A stretch of 64,000 nucleotides of DNA from Megascapheus bottae (GCA_024803745.1 JANJXV010000152.1:1849501-1913500), one strand, 5' to 3'. Positions 20,936 through 31,197 are shown, numbered from the stretch's first letter. Notes: generated by a model from the letters alone, not told the origin. Translations and numbers: made by a program.

Positions 20936-22200
20936 ATGGTAGGAACTAATAAATATCTCTCAATCCTAACTCTCAATATCAATGGACTTAACTCTCCAAT
21001 TAAACGGCATAGGCTGTCTAGTTGGATCCAAAAGCAAGAACCATCGTTCTGCTGTCTTCAAGAGACAAATCTGACCCAAGAAAAAATCATCTTTTGAAAG
21101 TAGAGGTTGGAATAAACTCTATCAAGCTAACGGCCCCCATAAACAGGCTGGAGTTGACATCCTCACATCAGATAAAATAGACTTCAAACTAAAATTAGTA
21201 AGAAAAGACAAAGAAGGATACTACACACTACTAAAGGGATCTTTCCTCCAGGAAGATATAACGATCCTAAATACACACCCAATCCCGGAGCTCTGAACTT
21301 CATCAAGCAAACTTTACTTACACTGAAACCATACATAGATCGAAACACAGTGATTTTTGGTGACTTTAACACACCACTCTCACCTATGGACAGATCAACA
21401 AGGCAAAAACTCAACAGAGAAACCTTAGAACTGAACAACTATATAGACCAATTAGATCTAACAGACATCTGCAGAATATTCCACCCAGCAACAACACAAT
21501 ATACGTTTTTCTCAGCAGCACATGGAACATTTTCCAAAATAGACCACATCTTAGACCATAAAATAAACCTGGACAGATTCAGGAACACTGAAATTATTCC
21601 ATGCACACTCTCAGACCACAAAGGCATCAAATTGGAACTGAACACACATCTCCACCAACGAAAATCCTGCAACTCATGGAGACTGAACAACACATTGTTG
21701 AATCACCAATGGGTCATCGAAGAGATCAGAACAGAAATCTAACAGTTTATGAAATTTAACAGTACGGAGCACACAAAATACCAACTCCTTTTGCACACAG
21801 CAAACGCAGTACTTGAGGAAAATTTATAGCGCTGAGTGCCTACAACAACAAATTGGAAAAATCGCAAACCAACAAGTTAATGTCTCACCTTCATCTCCTG
21901 GAAAAAGAGCAACAAACCAACCCTAATCCCAGTAGAAGAAAGCAAATTATTAAAATCAAAGCAGAATTAAATGATTTGGAGTCCAAAAAAACTATAGAAA
22001 GAATCAACAAAACAAGGAGTTGGTTCTTTGAAAGATTTAACAAAATTGACAAACCCTCAGCAAATCTTACCAAAAAAAGAATAGAGCATATCAAAATAAA
22101 CAAAATCACATATGAAAATGGTAATATCACGACAGAAATTACCAAGATCCAGAATATCATGAGGGAATACTTCTCAAACCTTTACGCCAACAAATTTGAG
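20936..22200 (+). pseudogene. L1 ORF2 amino part of copy C2 (endonuclease), broken
   Basis: ORF2 opens at ATG 20936, 48 bases after the ORF1 stop. The endonuclease motifs NINGL and LQET are seen. A missing base in the A-run before ATCATC (8 bases here, 9 in copy A) shifts the frame to a stop. Later frames show the GDFNTPLSPMDR segment and SDHKGI (21350-21742) and the linker to RT (21853-22200). The RT domain is absent because the element ends at 22200. Confidence 0.9.
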
Positions 22201-22217
22201 ATGGTGCACGGGGTATT
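22200..22217 (+). repeat. 18-bp direct repeat, left copy
   Basis: GATGGTGCACGGGGTATT starts exactly where L1 C2 ends and recurs at 23349-23366. Confidence 0.85.
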
Positions 22218-22269
22218 CACCTAACCACACATTCTCCTAACGTCTGTCTGCCTGCTTCCTAAAGAAAGA

Positions 22270-22352
22270 CTGCTGGGATTCGAAGTGTGGCTCAGGTGGT
22301 TGAGCACTTGAAAGCATTTAATACAGAGTTCAAAGCAGAGTCTTGGAGAAAT
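22270..22352 (+). mobile_element. tRNA-type SINE fragment
   Basis: GTGTGGCTCAGGTGGTTGAG and GAGTTCAAAG stand where box A and box B would be, in a shortened, diverged copy. Confidence 0.5.
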
Positions 22353-22354
22353 AG

Positions 22355-22580
22355 TGGGGAAAGGGAGGGAGGAAAGGAAGGAAGGTAGGTAGTAATGAAA
22401 GAAGGAAGGAAGGAAGGAAGATAGGAGAAGGGAAGGAGAAGGGAAGGAAGAAGGAAAAAGAAGGGAAGGTGAAGGAAAGGGAGTGATAGGAGGGGAGGTA
22501 ATAGGAAGGGCAGGGGAGGGGGAAGGGAAGGGAAGGGGAGCAGAGGGCAGGGGAGGGGTGGGGAGGGAAGGGAAGAAGGC
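22355..22580. repeat. (GGAAG)n / GA-rich tract
   Basis: This is an almost pure purine plus strand of about 225 bases with GGAAG and GGGAAG units. It looks like an expanded SINE tail. Confidence 0.95.
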
Positions 22581-23216
22581 TGCCAGACCATGGAAAAGCA
22601 AAGTTACTGACGTGGAAACGGAGATTTCTAAAAATGTTCTTGGAATCATGAGAACATAAACCACATGCTATATCTATACTTAGTCATAAAAATAAAAGAC
22701 ATATATTTTAATCTAGAAGCTATTTCTTTCCAGAGTTTGACTAACATAGCAATCAAGTTATACCTGACTAAAAAAAATTTAATTCAGAATGACCTCCTAA
22801 CCCATAACAGAAGTACTTTGAATAATTCAGCCCACATTCCTATGTATATGTCATGGCAGGCTGACTCCAGGCCACTGCAGCCTTACTTTCCCAGTTGGTT
22901 CAGGACATATATATCTGTAGTACACAGGCAATTGCCAGTGTGAGATATTCATTCCTGTCTGAACTGACATGCAGAGCATTTCGGGGGTAATACAAAGTAA
23001 CCTACCCAAACAAGTCTTTTTTATATAACTACACCAGGATTTTAATAAGAAAATCTGTCATATTTCTGAAAATGTAGAATGGAAACTAGATTTAAAAATT
23101 CCTGAAACATGAGATGATTATAGTTAATATGGTTACTTAGTTGTAATTTCATTCAAATTGAAGTGGGTGTGTGATGTGATTCTAAAGCAGTGTGATTTTG
23201 TTGTGGTTGTCTTCTA

Positions 23217-23232
23217 CCGCCCCCTGGTGGTA
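23217..23232 (-). promoter_or_regulatory. strong CTCF-type motif
   Basis: The minus strand reads TACCACCAGGGGGCGG, which contains the core CCACCAGGGGGCG of the CTCF consensus in full. Binding cannot be shown from sequence alone. Confidence 0.65.
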
Positions 23233-23348
23233 GCTATATGTACTGACATCGAGCCTGTTGGGATTGTTGATAGTTTGTATTTCTGGAGCAGTCCACTAGC
23301 CTATGGCGGTCATGGACAAGGCCACCTTTCCGGAAGGTTTCCGCCCCT

Positions 23349-23366
23349 GATGGTGCACGGGGTATT
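23349..23366 (+). repeat. 18-bp direct repeat, right copy
   Basis: This is an exact match to 22200-22217, in low-copy DNA. Confidence 0.85.
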
Positions 23367-23586
23367 TTATGTAGCTTTTGCTAACCAAAGGAAGACAATC
23401 CACATCTTCTGAAATTATATCTGAACATGTTCATCTTAATGATCACTAGGTTCCACTACATTTTTTTTCCTTCCATGTAATTTTTTCCAAACAACTTGGA
23501 ATTATGATGAATACATATTAATTCTAAATAATTAATTTACACAATATTTAATTTATAGTTGAGATGAGACATGTTTTTTCTTTTCC

Positions 23587-23884
23587 TGTTGGGAGCCAGA
23601 GTGGAATCAAACTGTACCTTGATTTGCATCAGACAATGGCTTTATTGTCTTATTGTTTTCTGGCCTTATTTTGTTTAAATGCCCTGAGATTTACCATATG
23701 AATGTAACACCTAGAAGTTCCCTGGTTTCAAGAAGGGATATAAGCCTGGAGTTGAAAAAACGAGGCTGCAGTTTTTACCTGGGCTGCAGACCTCCCAGAC
23801 CCGAAGTGTTTGTCTCTCTTCTATTTTTTCCAGTCCCTGCCCCCTATTTCAGGAACCCCAATGTGCTGCCAGTAGGCCCCGGCA
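23587..23884 (+). repeat. 5' LTR
   Basis: It starts TGTTGGGAGCC and ends CCCCGGCA. A TATA-like GATATAAG lies near 23736. By eye it differs from the 3' LTR at about 16 positions plus one indel, roughly 5 percent. Confidence 0.92.
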
Positions 23885-23886
23885 AC

Positions 23887-23904
23887 TGGCGCCCGAACAG
23901 GGAC
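23887..23904 (+). other. retroviral primer-binding site, tRNA-Lys
   Basis: TGGCGCCCGAACAGGGAC is complementary to the 3' end of tRNA-Lys3, two bases after the 5' LTR. Confidence 0.93.
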
Positions 23905-24009
23905 CCTGAAAATCTGGGACGACAGTGGAGGACCCCGCTGTGGTGAGTAACATATCATAGGACTATTAAGAGAGGATCTTAAGAGAGTGTATAGTCAGGA
24001 GTAAAAATT

Positions 24010-25500
24010 ATGGGTCAAACTCATAGCCATACGTCATATGTACCGATCTTAACAGGCCTACTTGAAGCCCACGGAACGTGGGTGGAAAAAGGGGTGCTTC
24101 AGAGCTTCCTACAGTTTGTCGAGGAGGCATGCCCGAGGTCTATAGAGGAGGAATTCCTAAAAACCTGGCAGCAGATAGGAAAAGGAATTCAAGATTATTA
24201 TAATGTATATGGCCCCGAAAAGACCCCAGTAGAGGCTATTAATGTATGGAATTTAGTAAGTGAATACATAAATCCTCAATATGAGAATGCTGAACTTAAT
24301 CTTGAATTAAGGGAAATTTATGAATTAAAGGACCCTTCTGAAAAACCTGAGGTAAGCCATATGCCGCAGCCCAAGAGAGTCTAAGTGAGATCTTGAAAAG
24401 GGAACAACAACCAGTAGATATTGAGTATCAGAATTCAAATTTGATATATCAAGGAGGAAAGTTATGATGAGCCAATGGAGGACAGGATAGCTACGATGGA
24501 GAAGAAGTTAGAAGAAATCCTACATCTTCTATCAAAAATGGGGATAGAGTAGAGAGCCCGCCCAGAAGTAGGAAAGAAATATGACCCTCAGGCCACTATG
24601 GTGTCTGATTCTAAACCTTACCCCTCACACCCACCGCCTCAGGCTGCAGCCTTACTGCCCCAATCCCTTTTTCAACCTTTAGGCAAGACTAAAGGCCCTA
24701 GCAACAAGTCCCTTTTAACAGGCACTGCAACCAGGCACAGTGCATCGCAATTAAACCTGACTCAGGCTGCTAGAGAGAGGGAAGATATTTCAGGGCCTCG
24801 ATGCTTCCCTAGTTTAGTTGATCATGATGAACAAGTATACCATCAACCTGTTCCTGATAAACTATTACAGGATTTAAAAAGTGCCTGCTCCCAATATGGG
24901 CCAACTGCCCCTTTTACTCAAGTAATATTGGAGGCCGCGTGTGCTGGTATTGTATGCCCAAATGACTGGAAGCGGCTTGCCAGAGCATGCCTTAGTGCAG
25001 GCGAGTACTTATTGTGGGAGACAGAGTTCACTGCACAGTGTCAGGCTAAAATTGAAACAAATAGGTCTAAGAACCTGCCTTACACTTTTGATCAGTTGTT
25101 AGGAGAGGGAACCTATAAAAACACCGAAGATCAATTGGGTTATGCAAAGGAAGCCTATTTACAAATAAACGCTGGGGCGAAAGAGGCTTGGAAAAGGTTA
25201 CGTAATTCCAATGGTACAAAAAATTTAGTAGAAGTTAAACAGGGACCGAATGAACCTTATCTAGAATTTTTGTCTTGATTAATGGAGACTGCAGACCGCC
25301 TAGTACAAGATGAGAATGCAAGGAAGATTATAGTTAGACACATAGCCTATGAAAATGCCAACGCCACCTCTCAGGCGGCTATCAGACCCCATAGGAATAA
25401 GGGAGTGACCTGGGCCCTAGGGGGCCTAAAGGCAAAGGGAATTCCTTTAGCCTTAAAGGTTTTACAAATGCAAATAAAGACCAAAGTGTTAAGAGTTTAA
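24010..25500 (+). pseudogene. gag: decayed betaretrovirus-like gag
   Basis: This is the remnant of the structural polyprotein. The matrix part is open from ATG 24010 to 24384 and begins Met-Gly, a myristoylation-type start. A frameshift near 24355 and stops at about 24466 and 24548 follow, in a region that includes a short Leu/Glu/Lys-rich helical segment. The capsid part is at 24598-25278 and contains the major homology region, visible as QGPNEPYLEF. A TGA at 25276-25278 interrupts it just after that motif. The next piece is 25282-25500. No CCHC nucleocapsid knuckle was found. It is inactive as it stands. Confidence 0.9.
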
Positions 25501-26800
25501 GTTAAAAAGTGTAAAAGTTTTAAAGAAAAGTAGAAATGGTTTCTGAACAAAATTTAAAAGTAAAGTTATCCTAAAGTTTTGTTTCTAAAAAAGAAACAAG
25601 GAAAATTAGGACTATCAAAATGGTTGCTTAATTGCTATTTCAGCTTACTCTTGTAAGTTACTTTATAGCAATCTCCAGCAGGCCCATGGGGAAGGACAGC
25701 AGATCCTCATTCAGATGTAAGTTTGGCCCTCACCAAGTCCCAGGTAGGATCATGCTTGGAAACTATTTCTAAGTTGACCACCTTGTTGCTTCTAATTGGA
25801 GTAGAGTGGCCTTTTGTAGGACTCATTGATCTGAAAGCCGCAGCTTTGAGCCTGCTCGGGCAAAGCAAAGTCCCTGTGAGACTGTGGTGTCTAATCTGCC
25901 AGCAGGATGCTGGGACAGAGTTGCTTTGGAGGTTGAAGTGGCAGAGTGCTGGCTCTGAGCTGAAAAGCTTGGGGGAAGCACTCAAGCACCAAGCTCAGGA
26001 CTCACAGTGGCAGGGTGCTAGCCTTGAGCTGGAGAGCTGAAAGACGGTGCCCAGACCCTGAGTTCAAATACAGCAACCAACATAGTGAAATGCCAATGGG
26101 ATGTTTATCCCTGTGTGGAGAGACACTACTGGGACAGGAAAGCCTCTGCTTGGATGGCAGAGATGGTGTCAGATCTTAGAGTCACTTGTGCTTGGCCATT
26201 CAAATTAATCAGAGCCAGGAGGTCATAGAATAGTTTGTAAGCATGCCTTACTAATGCCCGTGCCTTTCATAACTGGGCAGGAACTTGTCAATCTTCTGTG
26301 ATAGTGGGTAGTTTAAAGTCCTAATTGAGCGAATTTTTTATTTTGACACCAGCAACAAATTCAGGAAAAGTTTGTGGATCTGAGGCTTGTGTCTCTATTA
26401 ATCTGTTTAGATCTGACAACTGAAGCATTGTTAAGGTTGCAGAGATTTAGTTCCCCAGGCAACCAAGAAAAAGCCTTTGCAAATGGGTGCTAAGTAAGTT
26501 ACACTATTGTAGCCAAAGATGGTTTGTGCAGTTGTTAAATGTTAAATATGATCTCTAGTTTGGAGTAAATTATTGTTCCTGATATCTAATCCTTGCAACC
26601 CCTTGATAAAACAGGCTAGGCTTCTTAAGGTCCCTGGTCAAGCACAGAGACAACGCCCCTGAGTCAGCTTGAAGAAGTCACAGAAGGTGAATCTCCGCCC
26701 ATCAATCCCCTCTAGATGAAGAGACCAGAGTCATTTTTGGAAAATGAGACAGGATAAATTAGAGGTATAGGAAAGAGTAAAAATTGCACTTGTGTTTCTT
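25501..26800 (+). other. internal provirus region without recognisable pol or env
   Basis: No open frame with protease, RT, integrase or envelope features is seen. 25890-26090 has repeated Geo-monomer phrases (GGCAGGGTGCTAGCCTTGAG). The last 700 bases or so are probably the untranslated 3' part. Confidence 0.6.
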
Positions 26801-26801
26801 T

Positions 26802-26819
26802 TAAAATAAAAACGGGGGA
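26802..26819 (+). other. polypurine tract
   Basis: AAAATAAAAACGGGGGAT lies two bases before the 3' LTR, where plus-strand DNA priming would occur. Single pyrimidines interrupt it. Confidence 0.7.
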
Positions 26820-26821
26820 TA

Positions 26822-27120
26822 TGTTGGGAGCCAAATTGGAATCAAACTGTACCTTGATTTGCATCAGACAGTGGCTTTATTGTCTTATAGTTTTCTGGCC
26901 TTATTCTGTTTAAATGACCTGAGATTTACCATATGAATGTAACACCTGGAAGTTCCCTGGGTTTCAAGAAGGGAGATGAGCCTGGAGTTGAAAAAACGAG
27001 GATGCAGTTTTTACCTGGGCTGCAGACCTCCCGGACCCGATGTGTTTGTCTCTCTTCTATTTTTTCCATTCCCTGCCCCCTATTTCAGGAACCCCAATTT
27101 GCTGCCGGTAGGTCCCGGCA
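26822..27120 (+). repeat. 3' LTR
   Basis: TGTTGGGAGCC to TCCCGGCA. The TATA-like GATATAAG of the 5' LTR reads GAGATGAG here. Confidence 0.92.
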
Positions 27121-27149
27121 TTTTCCTTTTGTTTTCTTTTAAAAGAAAC

Positions 27150-27365
27150 AACAGTGCAATAACCTTCTTTCTGATGGATGAGTAGAGTTGCATTGTGTAT
27201 ACATATACACCACATTTTCTTGATCTATTCATCCACTGAGGGAGCATCTAGATTGATTCCATATCTTGCAATGGTAAATAATGCTGCAATGAACATGGTT
27301 GTGCTCTATTGGATAAATGCCCAGGTGAGGAATTCCTGTGTCATAGGGGATCTCTATTGTACCGT
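27150..27365 (-). mobile_element. L1 fragment, inverted 5' part of a twin-primed insertion
   Basis: The complement of L1 ORF2 3' sequence: ATTCATCCACTGAGGGAGC, AATGCTGCAATGAACATGG. In element order it comes just before the plus-strand piece that follows. Confidence 0.8.
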
Positions 27366-28066
27366 TCCTAAGAAAATGGAAAGACTTGAAAAAAATTGTG
27401 CTAAATGGGGCCGGCCGTGTGGCCTAATTGTAGAGTGCTTGCCTAGCATGCATGAAGGTGTGGGTTCAATTCCTCAGTATCACATACATAGAAAAATCCA
27501 GAAGTGGAGCTGTAGCTCGAGTGGTAGAGTTCTAGCATTCAGAAAGCCAAAGGATAGTGCTCAGGCACTTAGCTAAAGGCCAGGACAGGAAAAAATTTAT
27601 GCTAAATGAAGGAAGCCAGACAGACATATTTGTTCTGGCTAGAGTGGAAGTAAGGCAGACAAACTCATTTGTGGTAGCTAGAACGTGCCTATAAACCTAC
27701 AAGTAAATATGCTGGGTGGTTTTCAAAAAAATACATTGGGACATGATAAAATACCTAAGATTCTATGCAGTCATACAGTAACACCATAAGAGGATATTCT
27801 TTGAAGAGGAACACAAAGCAACTCCAGGAAATATAAGCAAGAGGTTTTTTTTGCTTGTTGCCATTTTTTCTTTTTGTCTGTTTGTTCCTTTATCTGTCTT
27901 TGGAGTGTAAGAGAAGGCACAAAATTGGAAGGACAAATAGTGAACAAATGCCACAGTGATACTCAATTCACATTATGTTGAACACGAGCTATACAACTTG
28001 TGGGTGGGCATGCGAGGGAGAAACTGGGAAGGACTGGGAGAAGGAGTGATGTTGCTCAGAAACAAA
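27366..28066 (+). mobile_element. L1 3' end, forward part of a twin-primed insertion
   Basis: It starts AAATGGAAAGACTTG in ORF2, is interrupted by a SINE (27408-27597), and continues through a 3'UTR to about 28066. Its end resembles the 3'UTR at 63774-63990. Confidence 0.75.
27408..27597 (+). mobile_element. IDL-Geo SINE with short target-site duplication
   Basis: This is a full dimer with the tail GGAAAAAATT. TGCTAAATG occurs on both sides. Confidence 0.9.
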
Positions 28067-28069
28067 TGT

Positions 28070-28310
28070 ACAAGCCTGGTGTGGTGGCTCACACCTGTAA
28101 TCCTAACTACTCTGGAGGCTGAGATCTGAGGATCAAGGTTCAAAGCCAGCCCAGGCACAAAAGCACCTGAGACTCTTATCAACAATTAAGCTCTAGAAAA
28201 TGAGAAGTGGGGCTTGGCTCAAGGGTTGGGTGATAGCCTTGTGCTGAAGAGCTCAGGGACAAGCCCAGGCCCAGTTCAAGCTCCATGACCTACAAAACAA
28301 AAACTACCAA
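28070..28310 (+). mobile_element. B1-Geo SINE
   Basis: The B1 half is well kept (GTGTGGTGGCTCACACCTGT), followed by the Geo half and an A/C-rich tail. Confidence 0.9.
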
Positions 28311-28780
28311 CCCCCACAAAAAACCCCAAGTCTATATCTGACTTAGATAACTTTAACACCTTTATAATAGCAATAAAAATGTATGAAAAAGAAAAAACAA
28401 GAAATAAAGGTGCTGAACTAGTCTTTGGATGATTCTCTTATAAGACTTACAAGAGCTAGGAGAGTCTGCTGTCAACCACACAGCCTTTCTCACTACGTTT
28501 CTCCTCTGTAAGGATTAAAGTTAACAGGAGAAACAACATAACCTCTGCTTTATCTCTATGGTGATAATTCTAAAATTTCAGCATAAAACCCCAATTTCTT
28601 TCACAGTTATGAGCCTTTCATGTCTTTCTTCTGTCTGTCTCATACATTTCCACTTCATTCCTTGCTCTGTGCCAGGTACCATCACCACAGCCTGCTGTTC
28701 CCTGATCATTTTTCCTTTTATCTTTTTCCTTTTATTCCATCACCAGAGCCTTACACCCTTGTTCTGCTTTCTTAAATTGA
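28311..28780. other. low-copy noncoding DNA
   Basis: Only short chance frames are present and no repeat signature is recognised. Confidence 0.45.
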
Positions 28781-28948
28781 TGTCCTGTGCTCTACCACTT
28801 GAGCAATACATCTAGGAGAGCTATTTTGCTAGCTAATTAGAAATCAAATCCTGCAGATTTTTCTGCCAACGGTTGATTTTGAATTGTTCTACTAAAATCT
28901 CAGCTTCCAAATGTCTAGGATTCAAGGGGTGAGCCACTTGCACCTGGT
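28781..28948 (-). mobile_element. B1-Geo SINE remnant
   Basis: The diverged complement is seen in CTCTACCACTTGAGC and TGTCTAGGATTCAAGGGGTG. Confidence 0.65.
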
Positions 28949-29125
28949 TTTGAATCCAGAAGTTTCATGACCACACAAACACAGCTTTACTCCAAGTTCA
29001 TCTCCAGACTTTCCATTGCTAGCCTTGTCAGCTACTGACTGAGCATTTGAAACATGTTTGTGTGAACTAAATGTGCTCAGAGTATATTTTCCATAAAAAA
29101 TATAAGAGCAGGAATTTCAACGTAA

Positions 29126-29346
29126 ACCCGCCTGGCACTGGTGGCTCAAGACTTTAATCCTAGCTCATCAGGAGCCTGAGATTTGAGGATTGTGATTCAA
29201 AGTCAGCCTGGGCAGAAAAGTATGTGAGACTCCAGAAAACTGGAAGTGGCTCTGTGGCTTAAAAATGTAGGGTGGTAGCCCTGAGTTCTTCAACTCAAGG
29301 ACAGTGGCTAGGCCCAGATTTCAAGCCCCAAAATTGACAGAAAAAA
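29126..29346 (+). mobile_element. B1-Geo SINE
   Basis: The B1 half (GCACTGGTGGCTCAAGAC) is joined to the Geo half with a shortened linker, and a short A-tail ends it. Confidence 0.85.
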
Positions 29347-29407
29347 ATGATGTTACTGATAGACTTATATTGATTACATTTTTAAAAATGAAATAATATG
29401 TAGCTAT

Positions 29408-29598
29408 GGCTGGGAGTGTGATCTAGTGGTAGAGTTCTTGCCTAGCATGCACCATGTCCGGGGTTGGATTTCTTAGTAACACATACATAGAAAAAAAGCC
29501 GGAAGTGTTGCCGAGGCTCACGTAGAGTGCTAGCCTTGAGAAAGCTCAAGGACAGTACTCAGAATCTGGGTACACGCCTCAGGACTGATAAAAAGGAG
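29408..29598 (+). mobile_element. IDL-Geo SINE heading a GAA tract
   Basis: This is a full dimer ending CAGGACTGATAAAAAGGAG and running directly into the purine repeat that follows. The tail is the likely seed of that repeat. Confidence 0.9.
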
Positions 29599-29985
29599 AA
29601 GGTAGAGGAGAATAAAAAGAAGAAGAAGAACAGAAAGGAGAAGAAGAAGGAGAAGAAGAAGAAGAAGAAGAAGAAGAAGAAGAAGAAGAAGAAGAAGAAG
29701 AAGAAGAAGAAGAAGAAGAAGAACAGGAGGAGGAGGAGGAGGAGAAGGAGGAGGAGGAGGAGGAACAAGAAGAAGAACAAGAAGAACTAGAAAAACAAGA
29801 AGAAGAATTAGAAGAAGAAGAAGAAGAAGAAGAAGAAGAAGAAGAAGAAGAAGAAGAAGAAGAAGAAGAAGAAGAAGAGGAAGAGGAAGAAGAAGAGGAA
29901 GAGGAAGAGGAAGAGGAGGTTGAGGAGGAGGAGGAACAAAAAAAACAAGAACAAGAACAAGAAGAACAAGAAGAACAAGAGTTTA
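29599..29985. repeat. (GAA)n / (GAG)n tract of about 390 bp
   Basis: The plus strand is almost all purine. Two pure GAA blocks lie at about 29651-29722 and 29811-29877, separated by GAG and GAACAA units. The long frames over it (Lys/Arg-rich forward, Ser- or Phe-rich reverse) follow from the repeat and are not genes. Confidence 0.97.
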
Positions 29986-30089
29986 TGATGTGACTTATTT
30001 GCATGTTTAAATATACTCCTGCTCCTCGTTATTTTCCTGGGCCTGGAGTGCAGCCGGAAACACCTTGTTTGTTTATAACAGTACTAGTG

Positions 30090-30320
30090 TTAAGAACCAG
30101 GGCCTCCAATCCCTGAGCTACAGGCCCCGTTCCTGTGTGTGCACCCACTCGCTCCCGGCCTGGGCTCTCTGAAGGCTAGCTCACTACCCCGGGGGCCTCA
30201 GCCCACTTTTGCCTTTCTGTTACTGTTGGTTAATTGGAAGGAAGTGTCTCCCAGGCTGGCTTCGAACCCTGATCCTCAAGTCCCAGCCTACTGAGTAGCC
30301 AGGATTACCCAGACGCGGCC
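30090..30320 (-). mobile_element. old GC-rich B1-Geo SINE
   Basis: The complement is seen in CCTCCAATCCCTGAGC, TTGGTTAATTGGAAGG and GAGTAGCCAGGATTACC. CpG-containing flanks have been kept. Confidence 0.7.
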
Positions 30321-31069
30321 CCCGAGTCGGGCCAGCTCTCGGGTTTTCGTTTCCTATTTTTGTTTTCTGTGTCCTCATGATTAACCATTATCATGAATGT
30401 TTTCATGAATGACCTTACTGTCCCTCGACTGGAGACGGTGGGCGGTGCAGTGGGTCTTCAAGTCTGAGGCCTCTGGGCCGCACCTGCTGCTCAGATCACA
30501 CCCGAGGAAACATTTGTTTTTCTGTCACCAGAACTGGTTCCAACCAGAAATGGGCTTCAGGTTTCCAGAGGGCCTGTGGACCCTCGGCTTGCCCTGTGCC
30601 TGTGGCCTCCGGCAGGCAAGAGTGCGGCTGCAGATGGTATGGTCCGCTGGCCCACCCCTCCCCCTGCACACTGCGGGAATGGGTCCTTCAGGCCGTAGAA
30701 AAGCATTCTGGGTAGGGGGCATGCCTTTCCTCCTTTCAGTGGCAGCGATGGTGCTGTGCCCATCTGGAATTGTGTGTTCCCTCAAGCCTTCCACACCTGG
30801 GCTCTGGCCGTGATAGCCCCCCTGCTGGGATCACGGCTTTGCAACCTGAGGCCTAATTCGGCCGTTTTCTCCCGAGAAAGTCCCAGAGGGCCGGAGACGG
30901 CTTGTGGCCTGTGCTTGCTCTCGTGCGATGGCAGACGGCCTGGTGGACCAGTGCGGACGCTTCCCTCCCGCTGCAGCCGCCAGGGCCCACACCCGGCCTC
31001 ACCAGGTGCAGGTGAGGATGTCGGTCATTACTCCTGCTTCCTTGGCTCTGATGGGATAGTGTGTGCGTG

Positions 31070-31197
31070 CACACCACCATCTTGGCAGCCCAGGCTGCAG
31101 GCAGCTTTCCTGATGGCCTTTTTTTTGCCTGTTCACACCACCATCTTGGCAGCCCAGGCTGCAGGCAGCTTTCCTGATGGCCTTTTTTTTGCCCGTT
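31070..31197 (+). repeat. 64-bp tandem duplication
   Basis: Units 31070-31133 and 31134-31197 differ at one base (GCCTGTT against GCCCGTT). Each unit holds CACCATCTTGGCAGCC, a YY1-like CCATCTT, and a T8 run. Confidence 0.95.

Larger units (their letters stand above)
19137..22200 (+). mobile_element. L1 copy C2: 5' truncated, 3' broken
   Basis: It starts within the 5'UTR at CAGATCCATCCC, continues through ORF1 and the first third of ORF2, and stops at 22200 with no tail. The first 501 bases (19137-19637) correspond to 17740-18240 of C1. The diagnostic bases follow copies A and E rather than C1 and D, so this is a separate element. Confidence 0.93.
22581..23580. other. low-copy DNA upstream of the provirus
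   Basis: No repeat is recognised. A CTCF-type motif lies at 23217-23232 and the second copy of the 18-bp repeat at 23349-23366. Confidence 0.5.
23587..27120 (+). mobile_element. class II (ERVK-type) endogenous provirus, defective
   Basis: Two LTRs of 298 and 299 bases, each TG...CA, frame an internal region of about 2.9 kb. The target site TTTTCC is duplicated at 23581-23586 and 27121-27126; a 6-bp duplication fits class II elements. A lysine-tRNA primer site follows the 5' LTR. A decayed gag reading frame is present. No zinc-knuckle, protease, polymerase or envelope sequence is recognisable, so the copy is non-autonomous and heavily deleted. Geo-like SINE material lies around 25890-26090. 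Confidence 0.93.

Noticed and set aside
22221..22664. 147-codon Pro/Ser/Leu-rich minus-strand frame
   Set aside because: It is the complement of the GGAAG purine tract, with no family features.
29527..30004. Long frames rich in Lys/Arg (plus) and Ser or Phe (minus)
   Set aside because: They are translations of the GAA/GAG repeat. Any frame across it is open by composition.
30409..30813. 134-codon plus-strand frame in the GC-rich block
   Set aside because: Overlaps other long frames on both strands, as expected from GC content, and no domain is visible.
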